Origin: Ceratobasidium sp. AG-K
Taxonomy: Eukaryota > Basidiomycota > Agaricomycetes > Cantharellales > Ceratobasidiaceae
Length of the DNA stretch: 64,000 bases
NCBI GenBank assembly: GCA_037039685.1
Contig: JAWNGF010000008.1
Location: 744,001-808,000, forward strand
Direction of reading: 5' to 3'
Positions 1 through 11,033 of this stretch are shown in pieces; the first letter of the stretch is position 1, and each line of letters opens with the position of its first letter. Below the pieces are notes generated by a model. The model saw only the letters and a list, made by a program, of their open reading frames with translations. It did not search any database and was not told where the DNA came from. Both the position numbers and the translations under genes were made by a program.

Positions 1-3000
1 CATCGCGGCCGTGTCGGGCGGACAAGATAACAGCATTACGGAAATCAAGGAGATGGTGTTGGCTACCAACCCTTTGCTTGAGAGCTTTGGTTGTGCAAAG
101 ACGTTGCGTAACGATAACTCGAGTCGTCATGTGAGTCGCTCTTCGTCGATAGCTGCCTGGGGCTAATACGAGTTTGGATGTAGGGAAAATACCTAGAGAT
201 TATGTTCAACTCGAATGCCGAGCCAATTGGTGCCCAGATCACTAATTATCTGCTCGAAAAGGCAAGTGCGAGCTTTGATCGTGTGAAGCCTCATTGGTTA
301 ATTTATCGTCTAGGGCCGTGTTGTCGGGCAAATCAACAAAGAGAGGGACTTTCATATTTTTTATCAGTTCACCAAAGGTGCCTCGGATGAGCAGCGAGGT
401 GCGTGTTTTCACGCGACTAGATCCCTTACCAACCGGCTAACCTATTACCCCGTATCAGAGGCATTTGGTTTGCAAGGGCCAGATGCATACTCGTATACCA
501 GTCGTAGTGGCTGCTTGGACGTTGCCTCGATCGACGATGTTAAAGACTTCCACGATACTCTTGTGCGTATACGACAATCGACAACACCTGATTGTGCTAA
601 TGTATTCAATCTTGTAGCAAGCAATGAACGTGGTTGGGCTCACTCCGGATGAGCAGAACAACATCTTACGAATAATCGCGGCTATCCTTTGGATCGGAAA
701 TATCCAGTTCGTTGAATCGGAAGATGGGGCAGGTTCTGCGATCACTGATCAAGGCGTTACTGTAAGCACTCAGTTGTCACCCGACCCATGCAATAAGGAT
801 ATACCGTTGATGGCTTCTCTGAATAGGACTTTGTCGCGTACCTGCTCGAAGTCGATGCAGCAGCTGTCGCCAAAGCTATGGTGAACAGAACAATGGAAAC
901 TCAGCGCGGTGGGCGTAGGGGTAAGTTACATCGTTGCTCCTGGGACTACAATAACCTCACAAACATCATAATAGGATCCGTTTACGATGTCCCCCTCAAC
1001 CCGGCGCAAGCTGCTTCCGGACGCGATGCTCTCGCCAAGGCCCTGTACAACAACCTGTTCGAATGGATTGTATCTCGTGTCAACGTTTCCATGAAACCTC
1101 GGCAGGCTACCGCTCAAATCATTGGAGTCCTCGATATCTACGGTTTCGAAATCTTCCAAAGTCCGGTGAATTCCACTGAATTTGGAGCGCATGGCTGACA
1201 CATGGCCCTAGATAACAGCTTCGAGCAACTGTGCATCAACTACGTCAACGAGAAACTCCAGCAAATCTTCATCGAGCTGACTCTCAAGACCGAACAGGAA
1301 GAGTACGTTCGCGAGCAGATCAAGTGGACGCCGATCGACTACTTTAATAACAAGATTGTCTGCGACCTGATCGAAGAGCGCCGTCCTCCCGGCATTTTTG
1401 CAGCCCTGAACGACGCGACTGCCACGGCGCACGCCGACCCAGCAGCTGCAGACAGCTCTTTTATCCAACGCGCAGCTGCTCTGGCGTCGAATCCCCACTT
1501 TGAATCCCGCGGTGGCCAGTTCCTAGTCAAGCACTATGCAGGAGATGTGATGTACACTGTCGCGGGAATGACAGACAAGAACAAGGACGCGCTCGTCAAG
1601 GATCTTACCGACCTCATCATCGGCTCAGGCAGTGCCTTCCTCCAGACCCTCTTTCCCGACAGACCCGATCCAAACAGCAAGAAGCGTCCACCGAGTGCGG
1701 GAGACAAGATCAAAGCGAGCGCTGGAGCGTTGGTTGAGAACCTCATGCGCTCGCAGCCCGCGTATATTCGTACGATCAAGTCCAACCAGAACCGGAGCCC
1801 GACTGAATACGATAGCAAGGCCATTCTACATCAGATCAAGTATCTTGGTTTGCAGGAGAATATTCGTGTCCGTCGAGCTGGGTTCGCATACAGGAATACG
1901 TTTGAGAAGATGGTTGAACGGTGCGTCTGATGGTACTTGGTAACGTGAACTAGGTTTTGATTTGAGTTTCCTGCTTAGGTTTTACTTGCTCTCGCCTGCT
2001 ACCTCATATGCGGGTGAGTATACTTGGACCGGAGACGCTCGTTCTGGATGCGAGAAGATCTTGACGGACGTTGGGATCGCACGCGAAGAATGGCAGATGG
2101 GTGTTACCAAAGCTTTCATCAAGAACCCTGAAACAGTACGTCCCAAACTTCAAAACGTTTCAGCATATAAACTTGCCATTTTAGCTCTTTGCGCTTGAGA
2201 CCATGCGAGACCGATACTGGCACAACATGGCTGCACGAATCCAGCGCGCCTGGCGAAACTACCTTCGTTATAAGAACGAAGCCGCGGCGCGGATCCAACG
2301 ATTCTGGAAGAACAACAAGGAGGGCATTGCCTATGCAGAGACTCGGCAACAAGCGCATGACATGCTTGCCGGTCGGAAAGAGCGCCGTCGCTTCAGTTTG
2401 CTCAGCTATCGTCGGTTCATGGGCGATTATCTGGACGTAGGCGGCCAAAATGCATTGGGCGAGATGATCAAGGACGCATGTGGAATTGCCGGTATGTGGT
2501 ATCTTGTCCGGCTCTATAAAGCAGATGCCAACCTAATGGGTGCGCATGCAGGCGGAGAGACCGTTCATTTTAGTAGTCGATGCCAATTGCTTGTGTCCAA
2601 GCTGGGCCGATCTAGTAAACCGTCTCCTCGATACATTGTTTTGGTAAGTTGTTTATAGCTCGAACTTGGATCGCTATATTGATACTGTAATAGACTGAGA
2701 AAGCGGTCTATATTGCGGTCACGAACGCCAAAGATGGACGCATCGCTACGACTCTTGATCGGAAGGTCCAGCTGGTCACCATACGCTCAGTGGCAATGTC
2801 TAATCTCCGCGACGATTGGATTGTGAGTATGGCTAGGATTTTTTTATTTAGTTGCTGATGTTAATATCTTGGTAGGCCCTCAACGTCAACGTCTGCGAAG
2901 AGGGAGATCCTGTTATTAGTCTGGAGTTCAAGACGGAATTCACCGCCACCTTGATCAAGTTGACTCGCGGCCAGACGAATCTTCTTATCGGCCCAACGTA

Positions 3001-4482
3001 AGTCGTCATATCTTGTATATATGCTGGGATAGTTAAACCAGTTTTAATCAGGATCGAGTACGCCAAGAAGAAAGAAAAGAAACAACTGATCAAGTTTGTC
3101 AAGGACGAAACTGTGCCCCGAGATGACGTCTACAAAAGCCATGTTGTCCACGTTCCGTCTGGAGAGCCCGCCACCAGCCAGTCGAGGCCACCTGCCAAAC
3201 GTAAACCAGGCGTGGTCCGCCCGATTACTCAAGGCAAGCTGCTCCGCAAGGGAGGCCCATCGTCCAACTCCGTATGTCGTTACATTGTAACGTTACTCGA
3301 TTACCTGACGCATTTATCCAGGCCACTCGGTCGACTCCGAAACCCAAGCCCAAACCCGCGCAACCCCTGCCAGGACAATCATCTGTGCCTGTTGCCGCAG
3401 CTGTGGCTTCAAGAGGTGTTCCGGCACCTCCCAGCCGCTCAGTCGCGCCGCCACCGCCACCCCCGCCTGTTGCTGCCGAGCCCGAGGTTCCCACAGTCAA
3501 GGTTTTGTATGACTTTGCTGGACAACCTGGAGAAATGTCGCTCAGCAAGGGTGAGATACTGGAACTTGTCGAGGGGGACAAGGATGGTGAGTTTACTTGA
3601 TTGTCGTTTCCAATTGATTGTAGCTCTAATTTCTGGTGATAGGATGGACTTTGGTCAAGAAGAACGGTACAGAAGGATGGGCTCCCTCAGACTATCTTCA
3701 AGTCGTACCACCCAAGCCGAAGCCTGCGCCCGCTGCCCCGCCCCCACCTACTCGACGCGTTGTGCCACCCCCTGCCCCTACACCTGCTGCTGCGCCCACG
3801 CCAGCTCCGGCCCCGGCGGTCGCTCCTAAGCCTGCAGTTGGAGGCGCGAAGCCCATAGTCCCTCGATCCGTTGCCGCGAACGCAAGTGCCAAGCCAGTTT
3901 CGGTCTTCCCTGGCATGGGCGGAGGATCCGGACCTACACCCTGGAAGAAGGCTCCTGCCCCCACGAACGACAGCGGTTCCGAACCGTCACGGCCGTCATC
4001 GGTCGTTGGTGGCGCCGCACCCCCGCCGCCGCCACCGCCACCTCCACCGGCCGCGGCCCGACCTGTGCCTTCTGCTCCTGCCGTACCGAAGCCTCCCCCG
4101 GCTGCAGGAGGCCGTGCAGTACCTCCGCCCCCGGGAGCAGCATCTCGCGCGGTTCCGCCGCCTCCCGCAGCAGGACGAGCCATTCCGCCTAAGCCCCCCG
4201 CACTCGGTTCCAAGCCTCCTCCGATTGCACCTAAGCCTGGTGCCGCTGGTGGTGGTGCACCAAAGCCACCAGGTGGAAAGCCGCCTGTTCCCACTGCGCG
4301 CCCGGCTCCTTCAGGTGGAGGCAGGGGTGGAGTCGGCACTGTGAAGCCTCTTGCTGCACCACCAGGCCAAATGGACCTCGCAACCATGGTAAGCGCGAGT
4401 CGTTCTACCACATCGAATATTCTAACATTTCCGACTTGGTCAGCTGGCGAGACGTGCTGGAGTACCGCCGCCAGACGAATGA
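1..4482 (+). CDS. MYO5: Class I myosin (motor-IQ-TH1-SH3-proline-rich tail), 5' partial
   Basis: Actin-based motor of cortical actin patches and endocytosis. The window opens inside the motor, after the P-loop. Visible in order: switch I (NDNSSRHGK across the first intron), switch II (DIYGFE), the actin-binding block ([18 protein letters not shown]), two IQ motifs ([20 protein letters not shown]), a basic TH1 membrane-binding tail, an SH3 domain ([16 protein letters not shown] to [11 protein letters not shown], about 3490-3705) and a long proline-rich tail. The heavy-chain phosphorylation (TEDS) serine is in RRGSVYDVP, right after the intron at 921-974. Other introns include 131-183, 262-313 (GC-AG), 399-458, 563-617 and 762-826. 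The last exon gives [12 protein letters not shown] and stops at 4480-4482. The acidic tryptophan-ending tail that recruits Arp2/3 in many fungal class I myosins is not seen. The class assignment is firm; exact splice sites near 1160-1209 and the 3' end are less so. Confidence 0.95.
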
Positions 4483-5289
4483 GTACCTTTTTTGTTTAGA
4501 CCACCTGTTCAGTATACCTCAGGATAGAAATGCAATATACTGGATTAATTTCACGGGATTCGTACCTGTTCACCGGCGTCCGGTGTGATTGCGTGCATAG
4601 TCACGCATTGTTACCTAAACTTTGCTGTTGGCTCCGACGTCTGCTTTCCTGGCCTTGTAGCTAGCGAGGCCACCACTGGAGTCAATTTAATGCACGAAAG
4701 TGGCGCCTGGAGCCAGTAGGCTCCGCTCTATGCCAGTTGTCTGAACCTGAAGCACACTTATCGCACATGGGGATATATATCGTGATAGTGAGGGAACAAA
4801 GTGATAAAGTACTCAAGATTCTGGCCAGATGATGGATAGCAAGGTGCTTATCCTATGTATTGATCCGAGTCGCATATGTCGTCCTGCAAGCAGCGTTGTG
4901 TTAACTAGCATAAAGCCAGTTTTAAACAACATGATATCTTACCTACTAATACGCTATGGAACATGGTATTCCCGCCACCTCTCGCCAAACAAAATCGACT
5001 CGTCAATTGTGTAACAAATCCCTAAGGGCCAACCTTAAGTGTGTTGGGGGGACACGGAAGCTGGGTGTGCGGCTCATCAGGCGACCCGACCAGAGGTGGG
5101 TGGTTCGTTGCGAACCATCCGCCTTCATAGAATGTAGCACAAGTGACGGACTAAGATGTGGCACACATACCCTCTCGTTGAGGTGGTTTCGGTGCGGTAG
5201 CTGGTAGGGCACTAGGTAATAGGTGAGAGCTTCTACAGGAGTGGGAACTGGAGTTGACGTTAGTCTTAGCAGTACTATGATGGCTGGGG
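4483..5289. other. Intergenic, no gene seen
   Basis: Downstream of the myosin stop. Only short open frames without recognisable domains are present on either strand. Part of 5000-5212 on the minus strand could be the far end of the decayed WD40 gene that follows, but no repeat signature is legible there. Confidence 0.5.
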
Positions 5290-6010
5290 TCCTAGTTATG
5301 ACATATGAGTGTGGCCTGCGTATATTGTAAGTAGCATCTCGAGTGAGCGTACCCCAGACTCAAACATCCCTATAAGTATGCCCGGAGGCAATATATCTAC
5401 CATCGGGAGAAAACACAACGGATGCCCTCGCGTTGATACTCATATTCCCTATGGTCAAACAGGCGATGGGATCGCCGGTGTATGCCATAGCATGGTGATT
5501 CCATCCACAGAACCAGAGGCGATACGATTGTCACTGGGAGGAAACGCAACCACACAGGACCTCTTCTGATGCCCCTGGTGTGTTCCGATGAGAATATTGT
5601 AGGAGCTCGCATCCCATGTACGAATTCTAGTAGAGTCCCGATCCCCAGCGGCAATGCGGGGGGCATGGAGGAGAATGTGAGAAAGGCATGCTAGAAGTCA
5701 TCAATGGAGGTTATGCGCCATCGTAGTAACCGTAGAGACTTAGATATTGACGCCCAGGCGAAAATTTAGAAATAGCCGCGAAATTGAGCGCGATATAATC
5801 GAATAGCCCGGTTCCACAACGTCTCAATTGATAAAACAGGTATATTGCGGGCAGGCAAAAATAAGTACTGGGACCGCAGTCAACTCGCAGCTGAACCCCC
5901 TGCACTACCGAGGGAGAGTTCACCATGCCTTGCTGAGAGGTAGTAAAAATAGGAAATGATCCGAAGGCCCTGGAGCGTTTCGACCACGTGATCACGGGCC
6001 TCCCACTCCA
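5290..6010 (-). pseudogene. Degenerate WD40-repeat gene remnant
   Basis: Translating the minus strand in shifting frames gives recognisable WD40 blades: RIAAGDRDSTRIRTWDA, then NRIASGSVDGITMLWHT, then VVFSPDGRYIASG followed by a stop, and upstream a weaker blade around AISKFSPGRQYLSLYG. The blades lie in at least two frames with stops between them, and no start or N-terminal domain is visible. This is the signature of a dead beta-propeller, probably the C-terminal half of a former NACHT-WD40 receptor like the intact one at 14028-18986. A spliced functional gene is unlikely because several frame changes fall inside blades without plausible splice sites. Confidence 0.75.
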
Positions 6011-6232
6011 TACCATTTCAGGTTTTCGCCGAGTCGGTCATCCAAATGCAGGGCGATCGAGAGAGTGAGGACATGCACAAGTACGTTGGTTATTCTCGAC
6101 CAGCTAGGTCATTGAAATAATGCATGAGCAAGCGGCAGAATCCCTGAAGAGTCTGTTCGGGAAGCGCCTGGTGCAAATGAGACGATACCCAGCGAAAGTA
6201 GGCTGTGCCCAACCTAGTGTGATACGTGAATC

Positions 6233-9200
6233 ATGACCGAGGTTTGCACCACGAAAGCACCCGGGAGCTTAGATAGCGGCGACTCGAAGTACGAGAAAGA
6301 GAAGAGGGTAAGCGAGCAAGCCCCCGATGAACTACTCGACCATATGCTCAATGCAACCCGCCCAGAGGGATTACACGGAGAGGGTGACCCAGCACTAGAT
6401 ACTCTAGCGGCTCCGCAGTCCATGGTGAAAAATGTACCGGAGGCAAGGTTCGTGAGTCTCAGCCACAGAAAACCAATGGCAGTGAGATTAGGCTCGAGTT
6501 CGGCTGACACAGGTGAACGGCTACTAGATCGATATCCAGAGACCAGAGGCATGTCAAAGAATTAGGCGATTCCGGTGCAACCGCATATGAGCGGTTCGAG
6601 AATACAGGAAACGTGAGGGACATTAACGAGGCGATCGAATGCTGGGAGATAGCTCTTGCGATGTCATCCGCCTTGCAAATGGGTGGATCAGGTTTACTCA
6701 ATAACCTTGGGTGTGCATATAAGTCTCGCTTCAATCGTCTGGGCGAGCTTTCGGACCTGAGCAAAGCAATCGAGTCGCAAGCACAGGCCGTTTCACTCGC
6801 TCCTGATCGCCACCCTAACAGGCCAATGTGCCTCAATAACCTCGGAGTCTCATACGAGACTCGATTCGGGCGCTTGGGCGAGCTTTCAGATCTGAGCAAA
6901 GCAATCGAGTCCAAAGCACAAGCCATTTCTTTCACTCCCGATCGCCACCCGGACAAGCCAGGATTCCTCAATAACCTCGGAGTCTCATACGAGACTCGAT
7001 TCGGACGCTTGGGCGAGCTTTCCGATCTGGGCAAAGCGATCGAGTTGCACGCACAGGCCGTTTCACTCACACCCAACGGCCACCCGGACAAGCCAATGTA
7101 CCTCAGTAACCTCGGAGTCTCATACGAGACTCGATTCGGGCGCTTGGGCGAGCTTTCAGATCTTAGCAAAGCAATCGAGCCCAAAGCACAGGCCGTTTCA
7201 CTCACTCCCGATGGCCACCCGAACAAACCAGTGTACCTCAGTAACCTCGGAAACTCATACGGGACTCGATTCGAGCGCTTGGGCGAGCTTTCAGATCTAA
7301 GCAAAGCGATCGAGTCCAAAGCACAGGCCATTTCTTTCACTCCCGATCGCCACCCGGACAAGCCAGGATTCCTCAATAACCTCGGAATCTCATACGAGAC
7401 TCGATTCGGGCGCTTGGGCGAGCTTTCCGATCTGAGCAAAGCAATCGAGTTGCACGCACAGGCCGTTTCACTCGCACCCGACGGCCACCCGGACAAGCCA
7501 ATGTACCTCAGTAACCTCGGAATCTCATACGAGACTCGATTCGGGCGCTTGGGCGAGCTTTCAGATCTGAGCAAAGCAATCGAGTCCAAAGCACAGGCCG
7601 TTTCACTCACACCCAATGGCCACCCGGACAAGCCAATGTACCTCAATATCCTTGGAATCTCATACGAGACTCGATTCAGGCACCTGGGCGAGCTTTCAGA
7701 TCTGAGCAAAGCAATCGAGTCCACAGCACAGGCCGTTTCACTCACTCCTGATCGCCACCCGGACAAGCCAGGATTCCTCAATAACCTCGGAACCTCATAC
7801 GAGATTCAATTCGGGCGCCTGGGCGAGCTTTCAGATCTGAGCAAAGCAATCGAGTTGCACGCACAGGCCGTTTCACTCACACCCAACGGCCACCCGGACA
7901 AGCCAATGTACCTCAATAACCTCGGAAACTCATACGAGACTCGATTCAGGCGCCTGGGCGAGCTTTCAGATCTTAGCAAAGCGATCGAGTCGCAAGCGCA
8001 GGCCGTTTCACTCACTCCTGATCGCCACCCAAACAAACCAATGTATCTCAATAACCTCGGAACCTCATACGAGACTCGATTTGGGCGCTTGGGTGAGCTT
8101 TCAGATCTGGGCAAAGCAATCGAGTTGCGAGCACAGACCGTTTCACTCACTCCCAACGGCCACCCGGACAAGGCGATGTACCTCAGTAACCTCGGAAACT
8201 CATGCGAGGATCGATTCGGGCGCCTGGGTGAGCTTTCAGATCTAGGCAAAGCAATCGCGTCGCAAGCACAGGCCGTTTCACTCGCTCCTGATCGCCACCC
8301 GAACAAGCCAATGTACCTCAATAGCCTTGGAAACTCATGCGAGACTCGATTCAGGCACCTGGGCGAGCTTTCAGATCTGAGCAAAGCGATCGAGTCCAAA
8401 GCACAGGCCGTTTCACTCACACCCAACGGCCACCCGAACAAGCCAATGTACCTCAGTAATCTCGGAATCTCATACGAGACTCGATTCGAGCGCCTGGGCG
8501 AGCTTTCAGATCTGAGCAAAGCGATCGAGTCACAAGCACAGGCCGTTTCACTCACCCCCGATGGCCACCCGGACAAGCGAATATACCTCAATAACCTCGG
8601 AATCTCATACGAGACTCGATTCGGGCGCCTGGGCCAGCTTTCAGATCTAAGCAAAGCGATCGAGTCGCAAGCACAGGCCGTTTCACTCACTCCCAACGGC
8701 CACCCGAGCAAGCCAAAGTACCTCAGTAACCTCGGAGTCTCATACGAGACTCGATTCAGGCGCCTGGGCGAGCTTTCAGATCTGAGCAAAGCAATCGAGT
8801 TCAAAGCGCAGGCGGTTTCACTCACTCCCGATGGCCACCCGAACAAACCAATGTACCTCAATAACCTCGGAATCTCATACGAGATTCAATTCAGGCGCCT
8901 GGGCGAGCTTTCAGATCTGAGCAAAGCGATCGAGTCCAAAGCACAGGCCGTTTCACTCACTCCTGATCGCCACCCGAGCAAACCAATGTACTTCAATAAC
9001 CTCGGACACTCATGTGAGACTCGATTCAGGCGCCTGGGCGAGCCTGTAGACATGCAAACAGCAGTGTCATCTTTCAGCAGGGCTGCACAATCTTCTACCG
9101 GTTCTCCATGGATGCGATTTCGTGCATGCCGTCATTGGGCTAGGTTACTGTCATGTGGTAACACTTCTTCTCCACACCCGGCGTACAATCAAGCAATGCA

Positions 9201-10771
9201 ACTCCTTCCGCAAGTTATTTGGATCGGTACTACTTTAAACAGGCGCTATGAGCTCATAGTAGAAATAGGCGACTTTCCTGTGGAGGCTGCATCACATGCC
9301 ATCTCCGTTGGTGCCTACGATCTTGCTCTTGAGTGGCTCGAAGCAGGCCGATCTATCGTCTGGGGCCAGATTGCCCAGCTCCGGACGCCATTTGATCTAC
9401 TTGCTGCCAAGGACCCTGAGCTTGCCAACCAGCTTCAACAAGTTAGCTGCAAGCTGGAGCAGGCAGGGTCACGATCGTCCCCCCTAACAGAGGCGCATCA
9501 TGATAATCGAGACTTAGTCGACGAAGCAAATATCCATGTCGAACTAGCACTGAACTGGGACAATCTGCTGACCAAGGCTCGGTCTATCCCTGGTTTTGAA
9601 GATTTTCTGCGCTCTCCTAAATCCTCCTGACTGCTGAGCGCGGCTAAATGTGGTCCTATTGCTGTCATCGTCATCCACCAGTCCCGTTGTGATGCTCTCA
9701 TTCTCAAGCCCGGTAGCAACACTATCTGTCATATTCCCTTGACCACCTTTCCTCAAGTGGTTGCGACTTTAGCTCGCGAGCATATGATCTCGCTTGTTGG
9801 GCAACGAGGGTTCAAGAAAGCTGGAGGCAAGTCTGGGTCAAACGTAGCCACACCCAGCTCACTTGAAGAGTCACTCAAAAACCTGTGGTTGGGGATTGTC
9901 AGGCCCGTGCTTGAGCATTTGGGGTTCATGGTATGTACCCTTCGGTACATAGCCAACTCAACCCGCCAACAGTATTTATATTCAGGATAAATGTTCAAGC
10001 GATACACTCCCACATATCACTTGGTGCACAACCAGCCTGCTCTCTTTCCTTCCGCTCCATGCTGCTGGATGCTATGACCAGCCCGGGTCTAGCACGTTTG
10101 ATCATGTTATATCCTCCTACACACCAACACTCAGCGCACTGCTCTCGAATCAATCACGAGTCGCCATCGCACCTTGTGGAGTTGTCGCTGTTGGCCAGGA
10201 GCATACACCCGGTTTCAGCAGCCTGCCATATGTAAACGATGAGCTGAAGGCCCTCAAGCGGCACGCCCACGCCAGTGGATACCTGCAGATGAAGCGCGAA
10301 GAAGCTACGATAGATCGAGTGTTGGATGCGATGGACCAGTTCAGCTGGGTCCACATGGCATGTCACGGCACACAGAATACCTTAGACCCGACGCAGAGTG
10401 CCTTTCACTTGCACGACGGCCCGCTCACGCTTGCGACAATTACCAAAAAGTCGTTCACCAACAAGGGTCTCGCCTTTCTTTCCGCCTGTCAGACTGCCAC
10501 AGGGGATGAGAACATGCCGGACGAGGCAATTCACCTAGCTGCGGGGATGCTAATGGCGGGATACCCAAGCGTTATTGGGACGATGTGGAGTATTGCGGAC
10601 GAAGATGGCCCAGAGGTAACCGACCGAGTATATGCAGAGCTGCTGAGGGATGGAAAGATGGATCACACAAAGGCTGCATGGGCACTACATCAGGCCGTAG
10701 GCAAGTTGCGTGAGAGAGTGGGGGCGAAGGATATTGCACGATGGGCGCCGTTCATACATATCGGATCTTAG
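6233..10771 (+). CDS. TPR-CHAT protein, copy A, interrupted by an in-frame TGA
   Basis: CHAT domains are caspase-fold proteases; in bacteria TPR-CHAT proteins act in gasdermin and CRISPR-linked defence, while fungal ones are uncharacterised. Exon 1 starts at ATG 6233, with donor at 6513 and acceptor at 6565 (53-nt intron), giving ADTGDSGATAYERFEN. Exon 2 holds about 18 TPR units of 45 residues, then a helical linker (AGRSIVWGQIAQLRTPFDLL). The frame reaches TGA at 9628-9630 where copy B has a Gln codon, then continues open to 9930. Intron 9931-9985 leads to the CHAT core: PHITWCTTSLLSFLPLHAA, the catalytic His in HMACHG, the catalytic Cys in LSACQTATGD, and the end WAPFIHIGS. Everything except the TGA looks intact. 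It may be a pseudogene, a TPR-only protein, or a readthrough product. The neighbour on the left is WD40 debris; MPP10 lies on the right. Confidence 0.85.
6741..9035 (+). repeat. Tandem 135-bp TPR-coding array, 17 full units
   Basis: The block GGGCGAGCTT and its variants recurs at exactly 135-bp spacing from 6741 to 9036, i.e. 45 codons per unit (LGELSDLSKAIES, then AQAVSLTPDGHP, then LSNLGISYETRFGR). Units are close to identical in DNA, so they have been homogenised or recently amplified. The first part of the array (6876-8090) shows a further three-unit, 405-bp periodicity. Because 135 is divisible by 3, the antisense strand is also open over most of the array; that is a by-product, not evidence of a gene. 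Confidence 0.95.
9628..9630 (+). other. In-frame TGA between TPR and CHAT parts
   Basis: The codon series AAA TCC TCC TGA CTG CTG AGC GCG GCT aligns with AAA TCA TCT CAA CTA GTG AGC GCG GCT at 61682-61708 in copy B. Thus CAA (Gln) corresponds to TGA here, needing two base changes, and the frame stays open on both sides. No GT donor nearby would splice it out. The base after the stop is C, the leakiest context known for UGA. Confidence 0.85.
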
Positions 10772-11033
10772 GTCGGGGGTTTTTTAAATTTTAAAAATTT
10801 CTTGATCACTCAGTGTATATGTCGTATCCCAATGGGAGTCCATGCGTTGATGCTGTCGGTCCGGTAATTCGTGTTCCAACGTGTTTCCAATATTGAGCCA
10901 TATGGGACAGCAGGCCTCGTTGCCGGGCTCAGGAAGGCCTTCAAGGAATATATAGCCACGTTGTCTAAATCATGACTGCCGGATTGTTATTCAACGAACG
11001 TCCCAGAGAGATGATACACAAAAACTCCTAGAT
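10772..11033. other. Convergent 3' flanks of TPR-CHAT A and MPP10
   Basis: Holds an AT-rich stretch (TTTTTTAAATTTTAAAAATTT) just after the TPR-CHAT stop, probably 3'-UTR, and then the block around 10850-10930 that recurs at the right end of the window. Confidence 0.5.

Larger units (their letters stand above)
6011..10930 (+). repeat. Segmental duplication, copy A (TPR-CHAT locus)
   Basis: From a shared left edge (TACCATTTCAGG) to a shared right block (GCAGGCCTCGTTGCCGG), this stretch matches 53623-64000 in the same orientation, covering 5' flank, first exon, introns, coding region and 3' flank. Copy B differs by a 4.87-kb copia insertion, a different number of TPR units and about 1 kb of extra DNA in the 3' flank. 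Sequence immediately left of the shared edge is unrelated in the two places. Confidence 0.9.

Noticed and set aside
3698..4411. Gly-rich 237-codon antisense frame over the myosin proline-rich tail
   Set aside because: It is the complement of GC-rich Pro/Ala codons of a well supported gene.
6459..8861. Long antisense open frames (440 and 351 codons) across TPR array A, and similar ones over array B
   Set aside because: The 135-bp unit is a multiple of three, so one antisense-open unit makes the whole array open. The peptide is just the repeated complement (IALLRSESSP) without a domain or splice logic.
6741..9035. CRISPR-like direct repeat array
   Set aside because: Units are contiguous 45-codon TPRs with no spacers, in a eukaryotic gene with introns.
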